Source: Paenirhodobacter populi
GTDB taxonomy: Bacteria > Pseudomonadota > Alphaproteobacteria > Rhodobacterales > Rhodobacteraceae
NCBI RefSeq assembly: GCF_004022215.1
Contig: NZ_SAUZ01000008.1
Location: 1 to 64,000 of the forward strand
Direction of reading: 5' to 3'
Length of the DNA stretch: 64,000 nt
This document shows, piece by piece, positions 9,054 to 18,091 of the stretch. A model generated the notes under the pieces. It was given only the letters and a program-made list of their open reading frames with translations. It was not told the origin of the DNA and did no database searches. The position numbers and the translations under genes are program-made. Positions within the stretch are counted from its first letter, which is position 1; each line of letters begins with the position of its first letter.

Positions 9054-9824
9054 CTAGAGGTAGCCTTCGGTGCGAAAGCTCAGTTCCCGGTCCTTGCCGA
9101 TCACCAGATGGTCGTGCAGCGTGATGCCCAGCACCTCGCCCGCGCGGCGGATCTGTTCCGTCACCGCGATATCGGCCTGCGACGGCGTCGGATCGCCCGA
9201 GGGATGGTTGTGCACCAGAATCAGCGCCGAGGCATTCAGTTCCAGCGCCCGTTTCGCCACCTCGCGCGGGTAGACCGGCACATGGTCCACCGTGCCCTGC
9301 GCCTGCGCCTCATCCGCGATCAGCACGTTCTTGCGGTCCAGATACAGCACCCGAAACTGTTCCGTTTCCCGATGCGCCATCGCCGTATGGCAATAGTCCA
9401 GCAACGCCGCCCAGGACGACAGCACCGGTCGGTGCATCACCCGCGAACGGGCCAGCCGCTGCGCCGCCGCCTCGATGATCTTCAGCTCCTGCACCACCGC
9501 ATCGCCGACCCCCTCCACCTCGCGCAGGCGGGCGGGCGGCGCGGCCAGAACCCGGCCGAAATCGCCAAAGACATCCAGCAGGCGCCGCGCCAGCGGCTTG
9601 ACATCGATCCGCGGCAGGGCGCGGAACAGCACCAGTTCCAGCAGTTCGTAATCCGGCATCGCCGCCGCTCCGCCGTCAAGAAAGCGCAGCCGCAGCCGCT
9701 TGCGGTGATCGGCGATATAAGAAGGCAGCCGCGCGGCATCCACAAGGACGGGCTCCGCCTCGTCGGGATCACCGAAGAGCGGCAGGGGTGCCTCCGCAAG
9801 GCCGGGGGGAGAGGGACGCTTCAT
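9054..9824 (-). CDS. radC: RadC-family JAB-domain protein
   Basis: The 256-residue protein has an N-terminal helix-hairpin-helix region (ELVLFRALPRIDVKPLARRLL, VEGVGDAVVQELKII). A C-terminal JAB1/MPN-like domain carries the JAMM metal motif HNHPSGDPTPSQAD. RadC proteins are widespread; despite the name a DNA repair role is not established, and a metallo-hydrolase activity is only inferred. The start at 9824 gives the family-like MKRPSPPGLAEAPLPLFGDP. The N-terminal extension upstream was rejected. The asparaginase ATG lies 53 bp downstream. Confidence 0.9.
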   Translation of the reverse strand: MKRPSPPGLAEAPLPLFGDPDEAEPVLVDAARLPSYIADHRKRLRLRFLDGGAAAMPDYELLELVLFRALPRIDVKPLARRLLDVFGDFGRVLAAPPARLREVEGVGDAVVQELKIIEAAAQRLARSRVMHRPVLSSWAALLDYCHTAMAHRETEQFRVLYLDRKNVLIADEAQAQGTVDHVPVYPREVAKRALELNASALILVHNHPSGDPTPSQADIAVTEQIRRAGEVLGITLHDHLVIGKDRELSFRTEGYL

Positions 9825-10162
9825 ATCCGCACGATCCCGCTGCCTGGTGAATATTTCGTTAAAATCGCACCTCGGACGCGGAATCCGCCGCGCGCGCCCG
9901 TCCCTTTCAGCCGCCACGGGCCGCGCCGCCCCTCACTGAAACTTCCCGGTCTATCCCGAAACATTCAGGGGGCAGCCCACAACCACCCCGCGATCCCCTC
10001 CCTTTCATCTTTCCGAAAATATCCCGGGGGTGAGCGCGGCACGCGCGAGGGGGCTGGCCCCCTTTCTCCCTCTCCGGATTTAAACCCCGTTCCGATAAAG
10101 CCGCGAACGGCTTCAGACAGCCTTGAAACGCTCTCTCAAAGCGAGGTCCCCCGCCGCCCGGA
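9825..10162. other. Intergenic region with one repeat copy
   Basis: No gene is seen. The part nearest radC contains an unusually AT-rich patch (ATATTTCGTTAAAAT at about 9851-9865) that may hold the radC promoter on the minus strand. Copy 4 of the interspersed element occupies 10002-10062, downstream of the OmpA-like gene. Confidence 0.5.
10002..10062 (+). repeat. Interspersed element copy 4
   Basis: The tail CCTTTCATCTTTCC and the core GAAAATATCCCGGGGG are followed by the hairpins GCGCGGCACGCGC and GGGGGCTGGCCCCC. The hairpin side faces the 3' end of the OmpA-like gene. Confidence 0.85.
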
Positions 10163-11533
10163 TCAGCGTTCGGTCAGCTTCAGCTCGATCCGGCGGTTGG
10201 CGGCGCGGGCCTCGGGACTGTTGCCTTCGGCCACCGGGCTGAACTCGCCGAATCCAGCCGCCGCCAGCCGGTGCGGCGGAAAGCCGAGCGCCGAGATCAG
10301 ATAGCGCACCACCGACAAGGCCCGCGCCTGACTGAGTTCCCAGTTGTCGCGGAACTGGCCCTGCCCGGACAGCGGGGTGTTGTCGGTGAAGCCGTCGACC
10401 TCCAGCACCCAGTCGATCTCGGGCGGGATTTCGGCGGACAGTTCGCGGAAGGTCTGGGCGACGCGGGCGATCTGGGCGCGGCCTTCCTCCGACAGATCGG
10501 CATTGCCCGGCTGGAACAGCACCTCGGAGGAAAACACGAAGCGGTCGCCCACGACCCGCACGCCCTCGCGGCCCTGCATCAGATCGGACATCCGGCCAAA
10601 GAACTCGGAGCGGTATTTCGCCAGATCCTTGGCCTCTTCCTCCGCCTTGATCCGGGCGGCTTCCTCCAGCGCGGCGCGGCGGCGCTGTTCGGCGGCGACC
10701 TGCGCCAGCGCGGCGTTCAGCTGCGAGCCGAGATTTTCCATCTGCACATCCGCCGCCGCATCCTTCGCCTGCGCGGCGTCGAGGATCCCCTGCAATTCGT
10801 TCAGCTGCGTGCGCAGCGCCGCCACCTGCGCGTTCAGCAGCGTCACCCGTTCCGCATTCCGGTCCGAGGTCTGCCGCTGATCCTGCAACGCCTTTTCCGC
10901 CGTCGCCCGCAGCGCCGCGGCCCTTTCCGCCTCGGTCAGGTTCTCGTTCAGCCGCGACTGAAGCTCCTCCTTCGCCGCATCCGCCGCCGCCAGCAGCGTC
11001 AGCGTCTCCTCGGCCCGGCGGCGCGCATCCTCAAGCTGCAGGGTCATCGCCGCCAGTTCATCGCCCGAGCCCTTCAGCCTGTCGCGCAATTCCTCGATCG
11101 TCGCCTTGTCGAGCCGGATCGCCTCCGCCGTCGCATCGCGGTCCGAGATCAGCGAGGCCACCTGCGCCTCGAACGCGGTGATCCGCTGCCCCGCCGCATC
11201 CAGCGCCGCGTTGCGTTCCGCCACCTGCGAGGACAGCGTGGCGATCAGCGTTTCCTGACTTGCCGCCTGCGCCTTCGCGGCATCGAGCTGCCCGCCCAGC
11301 TCCGTCGTCCGCGCCCGTTCCAGCGCCAGCGACTGCGCCAGCCCCGAAAGCTGCGTGTTCAGATCGGTCAGTTCCTGATCCTTGGAGGAAATCGTGTCGC
11401 GCATCACCGATTGCAGGATCATGAAGATCGACAGCACGAAGATCAGCACCATCAAAAGCGCGCCCATCGCATCGACGAAGCCGGGCCAGACATTGGCCGT
11501 GAACCTCTGGCTGCCGCGGCGCGCGAAGGCCAT
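10163..11533 (-). CDS. MotB/OmpA-type protein with long periplasmic coiled coil
   Basis: This 456-residue protein has one N-terminal membrane helix, WPGFVDAMGALLMVLIF, near residues 16-32. Asp21 sits where MotB carries its proton-binding aspartate. Residues about 50-310 are a long Ala/Glu/Leu-rich coiled coil. An OmpA-like peptidoglycan-binding domain follows (about 330-450; GFTDNTPLSG, LSQARALSVVRYL, ANRRIELKL). With the ExbB/MotA-like gene 3 bp upstream it should form a proton-driven motor anchored to the cell wall. Such pairs are conserved in Rhodobacterales, but their task is not known to me. The coiled coil is far longer than the linker of flagellar MotB. Confidence 0.85.
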   Translation of the reverse strand: MAFARRGSQRFTANVWPGFVDAMGALLMVLIFVLSIFMILQSVMRDTISSKDQELTDLNTQLSGLAQSLALERARTTELGGQLDAAKAQAASQETLIATLSSQVAERNAALDAAGQRITAFEAQVASLISDRDATAEAIRLDKATIEELRDRLKGSGDELAAMTLQLEDARRRAEETLTLLAAADAAKEELQSRLNENLTEAERAAALRATAEKALQDQRQTSDRNAERVTLLNAQVAALRTQLNELQGILDAAQAKDAAADVQMENLGSQLNAALAQVAAEQRRRAALEEAARIKAEEEAKDLAKYRSEFFGRMSDLMQGREGVRVVGDRFVFSSEVLFQPGNADLSEEGRAQIARVAQTFRELSAEIPPEIDWVLEVDGFTDNTPLSGQGQFRDNWELSQARALSVVRYLISALGFPPHRLAAAGFGEFSPVAEGNSPEARAANRRIELKLTER

Positions 11534-11536
11534 GGC

Positions 11537-12721
11537 TCAGCCCTCCTGTCGCGGGGTCAGGATGGCGCGGGCCAGCGCCGCCAGCCCGGTGCGCATCTCG
11601 GCCATGCTTTCCTGCCGCCCGGCGGAGATTTCCTCAAGCAGGCGCGGCAACTGGCTGTCGATCGAGCGCAGGCGCATGCGCACCTCGGCCCCCGCCTCGC
11701 TGTTCGTCGCGGCCTCGGTCCGCTGGCTCAGGCTTTCCAGCGCCTCGATCAGCCGCCCCTGCCCCTGCGCCATCTGCACCAGCGCGGCTGTCTGGCGGGA
11801 CCGGTCCTCCTGTTCCTCGGCCAGTTGATGCGCGAGCCCGGTGAACGCCTCCGCAAGCCGGTCGAGCCGCAGCTCCGTCTGTTCGCGCCCGGTCTCGGAG
11901 CGCACGAACAGCGCCTGCAGATCGTCCATCTGCTCGGCCATCTGGTCGAGCACCTCGGTCATCGCCGAGCTTTCGCCATCGCCCCCCCCGGCAAAGCTGA
12001 GCCGCGAGAACGAGGAAATCCATTCCTCGAGCTCCCGGTAAAATCGGTTCTGCCCGTGGGTGACAAAGAGTTCCAGCAGCCCGACGACCAGCGACCCGGC
12101 CAGACCGATCAGCGACGAGGAAAACGCCGTTCCCATCCCGCCGAGCTGCGTCTCAAGCCCGCTCATCAGGTGCGAAAACACCTCCGCCGCGCTTTCGCCA
12201 TCCTGCGGCGCCAGCGCGCGGATCGTGTCGACGATGCCCGGCACCGTGATCGCAAGGCCGTAGAACGTGCCCAGAAGGCCAAGGAAGATCAACAGGCTGG
12301 TCAGGTAGCGCGTGATGTCGCGCCCCTCGTCCAGCCGGGTGCCCACCGATTCCAGGATCGAGCGCCCGGCCGAGGTGGCGATCGTCCGCCTGCCGCCCCG
12401 CGACCCCAGCAGCGCCGCCAAAGGCGCCAGCAGGATCGGCGCGCGGTATTGCGGTCGGCCCGGCCGGTCGGCGGCAAAATTCTCGATCCAGACGACGGCG
12501 GCGATCAGCTGCGCGACCTGCCAGAAACAGGCCAGCACGCCCAGCAGGAAGACCGCGAAGATCGTGCCGTTCAGCCACGGGTTGATGAAGAAGATCGAGA
12601 AGATCCGCCCATAGGCCAGCACCCCCCCGGCGATCACCAGACCAAGAACGATCAGCATCAGCAGGATCTGACGCACGGGCTGGGAAAAATGCGGTTCCGA
12701 ATGCCGGACCGGCGCGCGCAT
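11537..12721 (-). CDS. ExbB/MotA/TolQ-family proton-channel protein
   Basis: The product of about 394 residues has an N-terminal pair of membrane helices (ILLMLIVLGLVIAGGVLAYG, NGTIFAVFLLGVLACFW). A second pair carries the MotA/TolQ signature (LTSLLIFLGLLGTFYGLAITVPG and SSLIGLAGSLVVGLLELF). A helical C-terminal tail of about 150 residues follows. The start at 12721 is preceded by GAGGCAGTCC; an in-frame ATG at 12733 and a TTG at 12790 are alternatives. It ends 3 bp before the OmpA/MotB-like gene, which supports a stator-like complex. Confidence 0.85.
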   Translation of the reverse strand: MRAPVRHSEPHFSQPVRQILLMLIVLGLVIAGGVLAYGRIFSIFFINPWLNGTIFAVFLLGVLACFWQVAQLIAAVVWIENFAADRPGRPQYRAPILLAPLAALLGSRGGRRTIATSAGRSILESVGTRLDEGRDITRYLTSLLIFLGLLGTFYGLAITVPGIVDTIRALAPQDGESAAEVFSHLMSGLETQLGGMGTAFSSSLIGLAGSLVVGLLELFVTHGQNRFYRELEEWISSFSRLSFAGGGDGESSAMTEVLDQMAEQMDDLQALFVRSETGREQTELRLDRLAEAFTGLAHQLAEEQEDRSRQTAALVQMAQGQGRLIEALESLSQRTEAATNSEAGAEVRMRLRSIDSQLPRLLEEISAGRQESMAEMRTGLAALARAILTPRQEG

Positions 12722-12793
12722 GGACTGCCTCATGAGTTGTGTCGGGCTCGTGACTGGCGCCACGATATGCGGCGACGCAGCGGGTGCCAAGCC

Positions 12794-13327
12794 CTATCGG
12801 CAGAGTTCTTCGACACGCCCCGCAAGGGTTTCCAGCCACGGGTCCGGCAGGCCGTGGCCGCGCAGATGCAGCGCCGTATTCCACAGATAATCCCGGTTCG
12901 GTCCGCGCGATCCGGTGGCCCCGGCGATGATCCGGGCCTGTTCCTCATCCGGCAGCGCGCAATATTGCGGCCCCTCGGGGTCGATCACATAGGTGATCGC
13001 GGCGACCGTCTCGCCATCCTCGCACAGGACGGGCAGACGGCGTTCCAGATAGGCGTTGGTCACCAGTTCGCGCGCGCGCAACTCGCGCAGCACGGGCTCG
13101 GCCTCGTCGTCGTGGACGCGAAAGACCAGCCCCGAACATTCCGCCGCCGGATCGTGATCCAGCGCCAGCACCAGACCGGGCGCCTCGGGCGTGCCGCGAA
13201 AGCAGATCGAGCGCATGCAGAACGACCGCCGCCAGCCCGGAAGCCGGGCACGCCGCGTCTCGGCCGGGGCGAAGCCCGGGTCCCAGATCAGCGATCCGTA
13301 GCCGAATATCCACAGAGGTCGGGTCAT
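12794..13327 (-). CDS. chaC: ChaC-family gamma-glutamylcyclotransferase
   Basis: The 177-residue protein has the substrate-binding FGYGSLIW at residues 6-13 and the family pattern CFRGTPEAPGLVLALD. ChaC enzymes split glutathione into 5-oxoproline and Cys-Gly in the cytosol. The start at 13327 places FGYGSL close to the N-terminus as in other members; another ATG at 13360 is possible. The start lies 65 bp from that of the divergent DUF2125 gene, so the two share a short promoter region. It is followed by the ExbB/OmpA pair on the same strand. Confidence 0.88.
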   Translation of the reverse strand: MTRPLWIFGYGSLIWDPGFAPAETRRARLPGWRRSFCMRSICFRGTPEAPGLVLALDHDPAAECSGLVFRVHDDEAEPVLRELRARELVTNAYLERRLPVLCEDGETVAAITYVIDPEGPQYCALPDEEQARIIAGATGSRGPNRDYLWNTALHLRGHGLPDPWLETLAGRVEELCR

Positions 13328-13391
13328 GGCTCTGGCTCTTGCGATAGGGTCCAGATACATCTTGGCACCGGGTTTGGTAAAGGGGGCCGGG

Positions 13392-14366
13392 ATGAGATTT
13401 GCGGGATGGATTGCGGCGATCGTCGTGCTGGCGCTGGCGGCAAGCTGGTTCGGCGGGCAGGAAATCGCCCGCCGCGCGCAGGCGGCGCTGGCCGAAATGG
13501 CGCAGATGGACCGCGCGCGGGTGGGCTCGGTCAGTGCGGCGGGCTTTCCCCTGCGGGTCGGTGTCGATTTCCGCGATCTGGCGCTGTTCGACGGGCCGCA
13601 GGTCGAAACGCCGCGGCTGGTGGCGACGGCGCCTTTGTGGAATCCGCTCGACTGGTCGGGCGATGTGAGCCTGCCGATGGCGGTGACGCTGAACGGGATG
13701 CGCTTCAACGTGACCGGCACGCAGGCGGGCGGCGGGCTGCGCGCAGGCTATGCGTCGGGCTGGCCGGTGCGCGCCGCGCGGATCGCGATCAGCGATCCCG
13801 CCGCCACCTATGAGGCGGCCGAGATCCCTTCGCTCGCCGCCCGCGACCTGCGCCTTGCCGCCGCGCAGGAAGGCGCCGGCGCCTACCGGATCGACGCGGG
13901 CGTCGATGCCCTGACGCTGCCGCCCGGCCTTGCCGCCAGCCTGACGCCCAACGCGAAATTCTCGGACACGATCGAAACGATCACGGCGCAGGGCCTCGTG
14001 ACCTTCTCCACCCCGTTCACCCTGTCCCCGCAGCCCGCCGCGCCCGAGATCACCGCCTTGACCATCGACACGCTGCGGCTGGTCTGGGACGGGCATGAGA
14101 TCGGCCTGTCGGGCAGCCTGACCGTCGCCCCGGACGGACGGCCCGAAGGCACGCTGAACCTGCGCCTGCACGACTGGGAAGACTGGCTCGAATTCGCGCA
14201 GGGCGCGTTCAACATCGACCGGCGGGCGATGCCGGTGCTGACGATCCTTGGCACCACCCTGTCGCAGGGCACGGGGGACGGATCTATCGTGGCGCCGCTG
14301 AGCTTCCGCAACGGGGAAATGGCGCTTGGCCCGGTGCCGCTTGGCCCCGCGCCGCTGCTGCGCTGA
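13392..14366 (+). CDS. DUF2125 domain-containing protein
   Basis: The 324-residue protein starts with an N-terminal membrane anchor or signal (MRFAGWIAAIVVLALAASW). The periplasmic part is rich in beta strands (GFPLRVGVDFRDLALFDG, LRLVWDGHEIGLSGSLTV), as expected for DUF2125. That family is common in alphaproteobacteria and its function is unknown. The ATG at 13392 has AAGGGGGCCGGG upstream. An earlier in-frame ATG at 13326 overlaps chaC and lacks support. The gene converges with the extensin-like gene, with only 3 bp between the two ends. Confidence 0.82.
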   Translation: MRFAGWIAAIVVLALAASWFGGQEIARRAQAALAEMAQMDRARVGSVSAAGFPLRVGVDFRDLALFDGPQVETPRLVATAPLWNPLDWSGDVSLPMAVTLNGMRFNVTGTQAGGGLRAGYASGWPVRAARIAISDPAATYEAAEIPSLAARDLRLAAAQEGAGAYRIDAGVDALTLPPGLAASLTPNAKFSDTIETITAQGLVTFSTPFTLSPQPAAPEITALTIDTLRLVWDGHEIGLSGSLTVAPDGRPEGTLNLRLHDWEDWLEFAQGAFNIDRRAMPVLTILGTTLSQGTGDGSIVAPLSFRNGEMALGPVPLGPAPLLR

Positions 14367-14369
14367 TCC

Positions 14370-15119
14370 TCAGCGGCAATAGGCGCTGTTGCGGGTCGCG
14401 GTATCCACGTGGATATGGTCGTTGTGATACGGGTCCGATTCCGGCCCGAGCACGGTGCCGAACGGCCCGCAGGCCGCCGCATGGACCCGCTGAAACAGCC
14501 GGTCCTTGTCGCGCCAGTCGGCCTCGACCGTCAGGATTTCGCCGGATTTCAGCCGGATGCCGCGCAGATCGACGGCCCGGCCGCGCCCGTGTTCCGAAAC
14601 CTTGGCGCCGCTTTGGTTGTTGCGCGGACGGCAGGTGTAGGAGCCGGCGATTTCCAGCCGCGCCACCCCGCCGCCGCGATTGCCGACCGCCGGGACGATG
14701 CCGCGATCGACCCATTCCTTCAGCCGCGCCGCCGTGGTGCAATCGACCTGCGCCGGCATCGACAGCGGAATGCCCGAGACCTGCGTGACCTCGACCCCAT
14801 CCGTCAGGCCGCAGCCCTCGACCCGCGAGGTGATCGGCGCGATCCGCTTGCCCGTCAGCCCGGGAACCCCGCACAATTCGCTGGACGCATCCTTCCCCAC
14901 AACCCGGGGCATCACCAGCACGGCCGAGGCGAGGGTGGCGCCCCGCAACGCCTCGGGACGCGGTGCAGGCCGCTGCAATGAACCGTCCGGCGCCGCCGTG
15001 ATCCGTTCCGGCACGGCGGGCCGCGCCATCGGAAGGGGGGAGGTCTCGGGCGCGGCGATGGCGGTTCCCGGCAGGCTCAGGCCCGCCAGCAGCGCCAGAA
15101 TCCGCCCGCCCCGCCGCAT
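14370..15119 (-). CDS. Extensin-like C-terminal domain protein, possible cell-wall peptidase
   Basis: The 249-residue protein has a signal peptide ([22 protein letters not shown]). A Pro-rich stretch leads into an extensin-like_C domain. The motifs SEHGRGRAVDLRG and HNDHIHVD resemble the zinc ligands of LAS-type D,D-peptidases. A periplasmic peptidoglycan role is therefore inferred, not shown. Conserved cysteines (ELCGVPGL, VEGCGLTDG, YTCRPRN, AACGPFG) suggest disulfides. Its ATG overlaps the tyrC stop in a TGATG-like junction, indicating translational coupling. Confidence 0.83.
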   Translation of the reverse strand: MRRGGRILALLAGLSLPGTAIAAPETSPLPMARPAVPERITAAPDGSLQRPAPRPEALRGATLASAVLVMPRVVGKDASSELCGVPGLTGKRIAPITSRVEGCGLTDGVEVTQVSGIPLSMPAQVDCTTAARLKEWVDRGIVPAVGNRGGGVARLEIAGSYTCRPRNNQSGAKVSEHGRGRAVDLRGIRLKSGEILTVEADWRDKDRLFQRVHAAACGPFGTVLGPESDPYHNDHIHVDTATRNSAYCR

Positions 15120-16054
15120 CAGCCCTTGCCCTGCTTTTCGGGCGGCTGCACGGCGCGGCCGAAATCCGGGGCGGCGGTGTCCTGCCCGGCCTCGATGATG
15201 CCGCGGCGGATCGCCCGGGTGCGGGTGAAATAGTCGAACAACTGGTCGCCATCCCCCATGCGGATCGCGCGTTGCAGGATGAACAGCTCCTCGGTGAAGC
15301 GGCCGAGGATGTCGAGCGTCGCTTCCTTGTTGGTCAGGAAGACATCGCGCCACATCGTCGGGTCCGAAGCCGCGATCCGGGTGAAATCGCGAAAGCCCGA
15401 GGCGGAATATTTGATGACTTCCTCATGCGTGACGCGGCGCAGATGGTCCGCGACGCCGACCATCGTATAGGCGATCAGGTGCGGCGTATGCGACACCACC
15501 GCCAGCACGAGGTCATGCCGGTGGGGGTCCATCTCCTCGACATTCGCGCCGAGGGTTTCGAGGAAGCCGCGCAGCCGCGCCAGCGCCGCCGGATCGGTGC
15601 CGTCCAAAGGCGTCAGCAGCCACCAGCGGTTGATGAACAGCGTGGCGAAGCCGGACCGCGGGCCGGAATGCTCCGTCCCCGCCAGCGGGTGGCCCGGGAT
15701 GAAATGCACATGCGCCGGCAGGTGTGGCCCGACCGCCTCGATCACCGCCTGCTTGACCGAGCCGACATCGGTGACCGTCGCCCCCGGCGCCAGATGCGGG
15801 CCGATCTCGGCCGCGATGTCGCCCATCGCGCCGACCGGCGCGCAGAGGATCACCAGATCCGCGCCCTCCACCGCCCCGGCCGCGCTGTCGAAAACCTTGT
15901 CCACAAGGCCGATGTCCAGCGCCACCTGCCGGGTTTCCGGCAGGACGTCATGGCCGGTGATCTCGCCCGCAAGGCCGTGCTGCCGCATCGCATGGGCGAT
16001 GGACGAGGCGATCAGCCCCAGCCCGATCAGCGCCACGCGGTTGTAGACCGTCAT
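15119..16054 (-). CDS. tyrC: Prephenate/arogenate (cyclohexadienyl) dehydrogenase
   Basis: This 311-residue NAD(P)-dependent enzyme acts in tyrosine synthesis. The dinucleotide-binding motif is [11 protein letters not shown] (residues 9-19). The catalytic-region signatures [13 protein letters not shown] and [11 protein letters not shown] are present. There is no chorismate mutase domain or ACT domain, so it is the monofunctional form. It overlaps hisC by 4 bp (ATGA) upstream and the extensin-like gene downstream. The order hisC-tyrC is typical because HisC-type aminotransferases can also act on aromatic substrates. Confidence 0.93.
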   Translation of the reverse strand: MTVYNRVALIGLGLIASSIAHAMRQHGLAGEITGHDVLPETRQVALDIGLVDKVFDSAAGAVEGADLVILCAPVGAMGDIAAEIGPHLAPGATVTDVGSVKQAVIEAVGPHLPAHVHFIPGHPLAGTEHSGPRSGFATLFINRWWLLTPLDGTDPAALARLRGFLETLGANVEEMDPHRHDLVLAVVSHTPHLIAYTMVGVADHLRRVTHEEVIKYSASGFRDFTRIAASDPTMWRDVFLTNKEATLDILGRFTEELFILQRAIRMGDGDQLFDYFTRTRAIRRGIIEAGQDTAAPDFGRAVQPPEKQGKG

Positions 16055-17142
16055 TGCCCCCGACCCGCCTTGAACAGCCCGATCAGATGCGCGACGCGCC
16101 GGCAGGCCGGTTCGTCGCCCACGGTGATGCGCAGGCAGTTCGGCAGGCCGTAACCCGCCACGCGCCGCACGATCAGGCCCTCTTTCTTCAGGAAATCGTC
16201 GCAGGCGCTGGCCTCGGCCTCGGACCCGAACCGGGCGAGGATGAAATTCGCCGTGGAGACATCCGAAGGAACGCCCTTTTCCGCCAGCGCATCGGCAAGC
16301 CAGCTCCGCAGCCGGGCATTGTCGGTGCGGCAGCGCGTGACCCAGTCCTGATCGCGCACGGCGGCCTCGGCCGCGTCCTGCTGTGCGGTGGACAGGTTGA
16401 AGGGGCCGCGGATGCGGTTCAGCACGTCGACGATCGCCTTCGGGCCGTAGCCCCAGCCGATCCGCAGCCCGCCAAGCCCGTAGATCTTGGAAAACGTCCG
16501 GGTCATGAACACGTTGGGCAGCCGCGTCGCCAGTTCCGCCCCGCCGTCATACCCCTCGACATATTCCGCATAGGCGCCGTCGATCACCAGCAGCGCCTGT
16601 TTCGGCAGGCCCGCCGCCAGACGTTCCAGCTCGGACAGGCCAATCATCGTGCCCGTCGGGTTGTTCGGATTGGCAAGGAAGACCAGCTTCGTCTTCTTGT
16701 TGCAGGCCTTGAGGATCGCATCGACATCGGTGGTGCGTTCGCGTTCCGGCACCTGCACCGGGGTCGCCCCCGCCGCATGGGTGTAGATGCGATACATCAG
16801 GAAGCCGTGTTCGGTGAAGACCACCTCGTCCTTCGGCCCCGCATAGGCCTGACAGAGGAAATTGATGATCTCGTCCGAGCCGACGCCGCAGATGATGCGG
16901 TCGGGGTCGAGGCCGTGCACCTCGCCGATGGCCTGACGCAGCGCGGCGTGATCGGTCGAGGGATAACGGTGCAGCCTGTGCGCCGCGCGGGTGAAGGCCT
17001 CTTTCGCCTTGTCGGAGGGGCCGAACGGATTTTCGTTCGAGCTGAGCTTGATCGCATCGGTCACCCCCGCCACATGCGACTGGCCGCCTTCGTAAAGCGC
17101 GATTTCCAGAATGCCGGGCTGCGGGCGAATGAAGTCGTTCAT
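16051..17142 (-). CDS. hisC: Histidinol-phosphate aminotransferase
   Basis: This 363-residue fold type I PLP aminotransferase has SNENPFGPS near the N-terminus. The PLP lysine is in [18 protein letters not shown]. It would transaminate imidazole acetol phosphate in histidine synthesis. Its coupling with tyrC suggests it also serves tyrosine or phenylalanine synthesis, as in other alphaproteobacteria. The ATG at 17142 is preceded by GAGGAAACC. The rpsD terminator separates it from the upstream ribosomal gene, so it needs its own promoter between 17143 and 17217. Confidence 0.94.
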   Translation of the reverse strand: MNDFIRPQPGILEIALYEGGQSHVAGVTDAIKLSSNENPFGPSDKAKEAFTRAAHRLHRYPSTDHAALRQAIGEVHGLDPDRIICGVGSDEIINFLCQAYAGPKDEVVFTEHGFLMYRIYTHAAGATPVQVPERERTTDVDAILKACNKKTKLVFLANPNNPTGTMIGLSELERLAAGLPKQALLVIDGAYAEYVEGYDGGAELATRLPNVFMTRTFSKIYGLGGLRIGWGYGPKAIVDVLNRIRGPFNLSTAQQDAAEAAVRDQDWVTRCRTDNARLRSWLADALAEKGVPSDVSTANFILARFGSEAEASACDDFLKKEGLIVRRVAGYGLPNCLRITVGDEPACRRVAHLIGLFKAGRGQ

Positions 17143-17217
17143 GACGGTTTCCTCACGATATCGCGCCGGTTCTAGCCAAGCCCCCGCCGCAACGCCAGCA
17201 TCAACTTGTGCGCGAAC

Positions 17218-17246
17218 AAAAAAGGGCCGGGAAATCCCGGCCCTTT
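17218..17246 (-). terminator. Intrinsic terminator of rpsD
   Basis: On the minus strand the hairpin GGGCCGGG-ATTT-CCCGGCCC is followed by six T residues. It begins 23 bp after the rpsD stop codon and before hisC. Confidence 0.93.
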
Positions 17247-17268
17247 CGCAAATCGTGTGATCCGAGGA

Positions 17269-17889
17269 TCAGTTCTTGGCGTAGAATTCGACGACCAGGT
17301 TCGGTTCCATCTGAACCGCGTAGGGGATGTCCGACAGAGCCGGGGTCCGCACGAAGGTCGCGGTCATCTTGTTGTGGTCGACTTCCAGATAGTCCGGCAC
17401 GTCACGTTCGGCGAGCTGCACGGATTCCAGAACGATCGCCAGTTGCTTCGACTTGTCGCGGATGGCGATCACGTCGCCTTCCTTGACGCGGTAGGACGCG
17501 ATGTTGACGCGGCTGCCGTTGACGGTCACGTGGCCGTGGTTGACGAACTGGCGCGCGGCAAAGACGGTCGGCACGAACTTGGCGCGGTAGATGACCGCGT
17601 CCAGACGGCGCTCCAGCAGACCGACGAGGTTTTCGCCGGTGTCGCCCTTCACCCGTTCGGCTTCCGCATAGATGCGGCGGAACTGCTTTTCGGTCAGGTC
17701 GCCGTAGTAGCCCTTGAGCTTCTGCTTCGCGCGCAGCTGCGTGCCGAAGTCCGACAGCTTGTTCTTGCGGCGCTGGCCGTGCTGACCCGGGCCGTAGTCA
17801 CGCTTGTTCAGCGGCGACTTGGCGCGGCCCCAGATGTTTTCGCCCATGCGGCGATCGATTTTGTACTTGGCAGACGTGCGTTTGGTCAC
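17269..17889 (-). CDS. rpsD: 30S ribosomal protein S4
   Basis: The 206-residue primary 16S-rRNA-binding protein has the S4 domain ([30 protein letters not shown]) in its second half. The start is a GTG at 17889 ([13 protein letters not shown]), chosen because AAGGAGATC precedes it and the family N-terminus begins there. A clear promoter lies about 175-200 bp upstream, so the mRNA leader is long. S4 is an autoregulatory protein in other bacteria, which makes the leader of interest. Confidence 0.97.
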   Translation of the reverse strand: MTKRTSAKYKIDRRMGENIWGRAKSPLNKRDYGPGQHGQRRKNKLSDFGTQLRAKQKLKGYYGDLTEKQFRRIYAEAERVKGDTGENLVGLLERRLDAVIYRAKFVPTVFAARQFVNHGHVTVNGSRVNIASYRVKEGDVIAIRDKSKQLAIVLESVQLAERDVPDYLEVDHNKMTATFVRTPALSDIPYAVQMEPNLVVEFYAKN

Positions 17890-18061
17890 GGCTGATCTCC
17901 TTCGTTGCGCGGCAGGTGCCGCTGTTGTTCGGGCAAAAGCCCGGCGAAGGGCGTTGTCCTCTCCCCCACCCGGCAAGGCCGGGCTGCGGGCGACAGGGTT
18001 CCCCTTGCGGGGTCCACCAACACCAATATCCCCCGCGATCTCTCGATCCGGGAATGGCGGG

Positions 18062-18089
18062 CTTATACAGGGTGCGGGGCCGGTGTCAA
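18062..18089 (-). promoter_or_regulatory. Sigma-70-type promoter for rpsD
   Basis: Reading the minus strand, TTGACA (18089-18084) and TATAAG (18067-18062) are separated by 16 bp. The -35 box begins 3 bp after the guaD stop codon. This is the best consensus promoter in the window. Confidence 0.8.
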
Positions 18090-18091
18090 CA

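Noticed and set aside
10163-12721. Zorya-type phage defence
   Set aside because: Only ZorA/ZorB-like architecture is present. The DNA-processing partners are missing, and the genes sit in a housekeeping block next to chaC.
10271-13813. Very long open frame on the plus strand opposite the ExbB/OmpA/chaC genes, and similar antisense frames over pcrA, uvrB and tldD
   Set aside because: High GC content with G/C in third positions leaves antisense frames open. They are rich in Arg, Pro, His and Gln, have no recognisable domains, and mirror well-supported genes.
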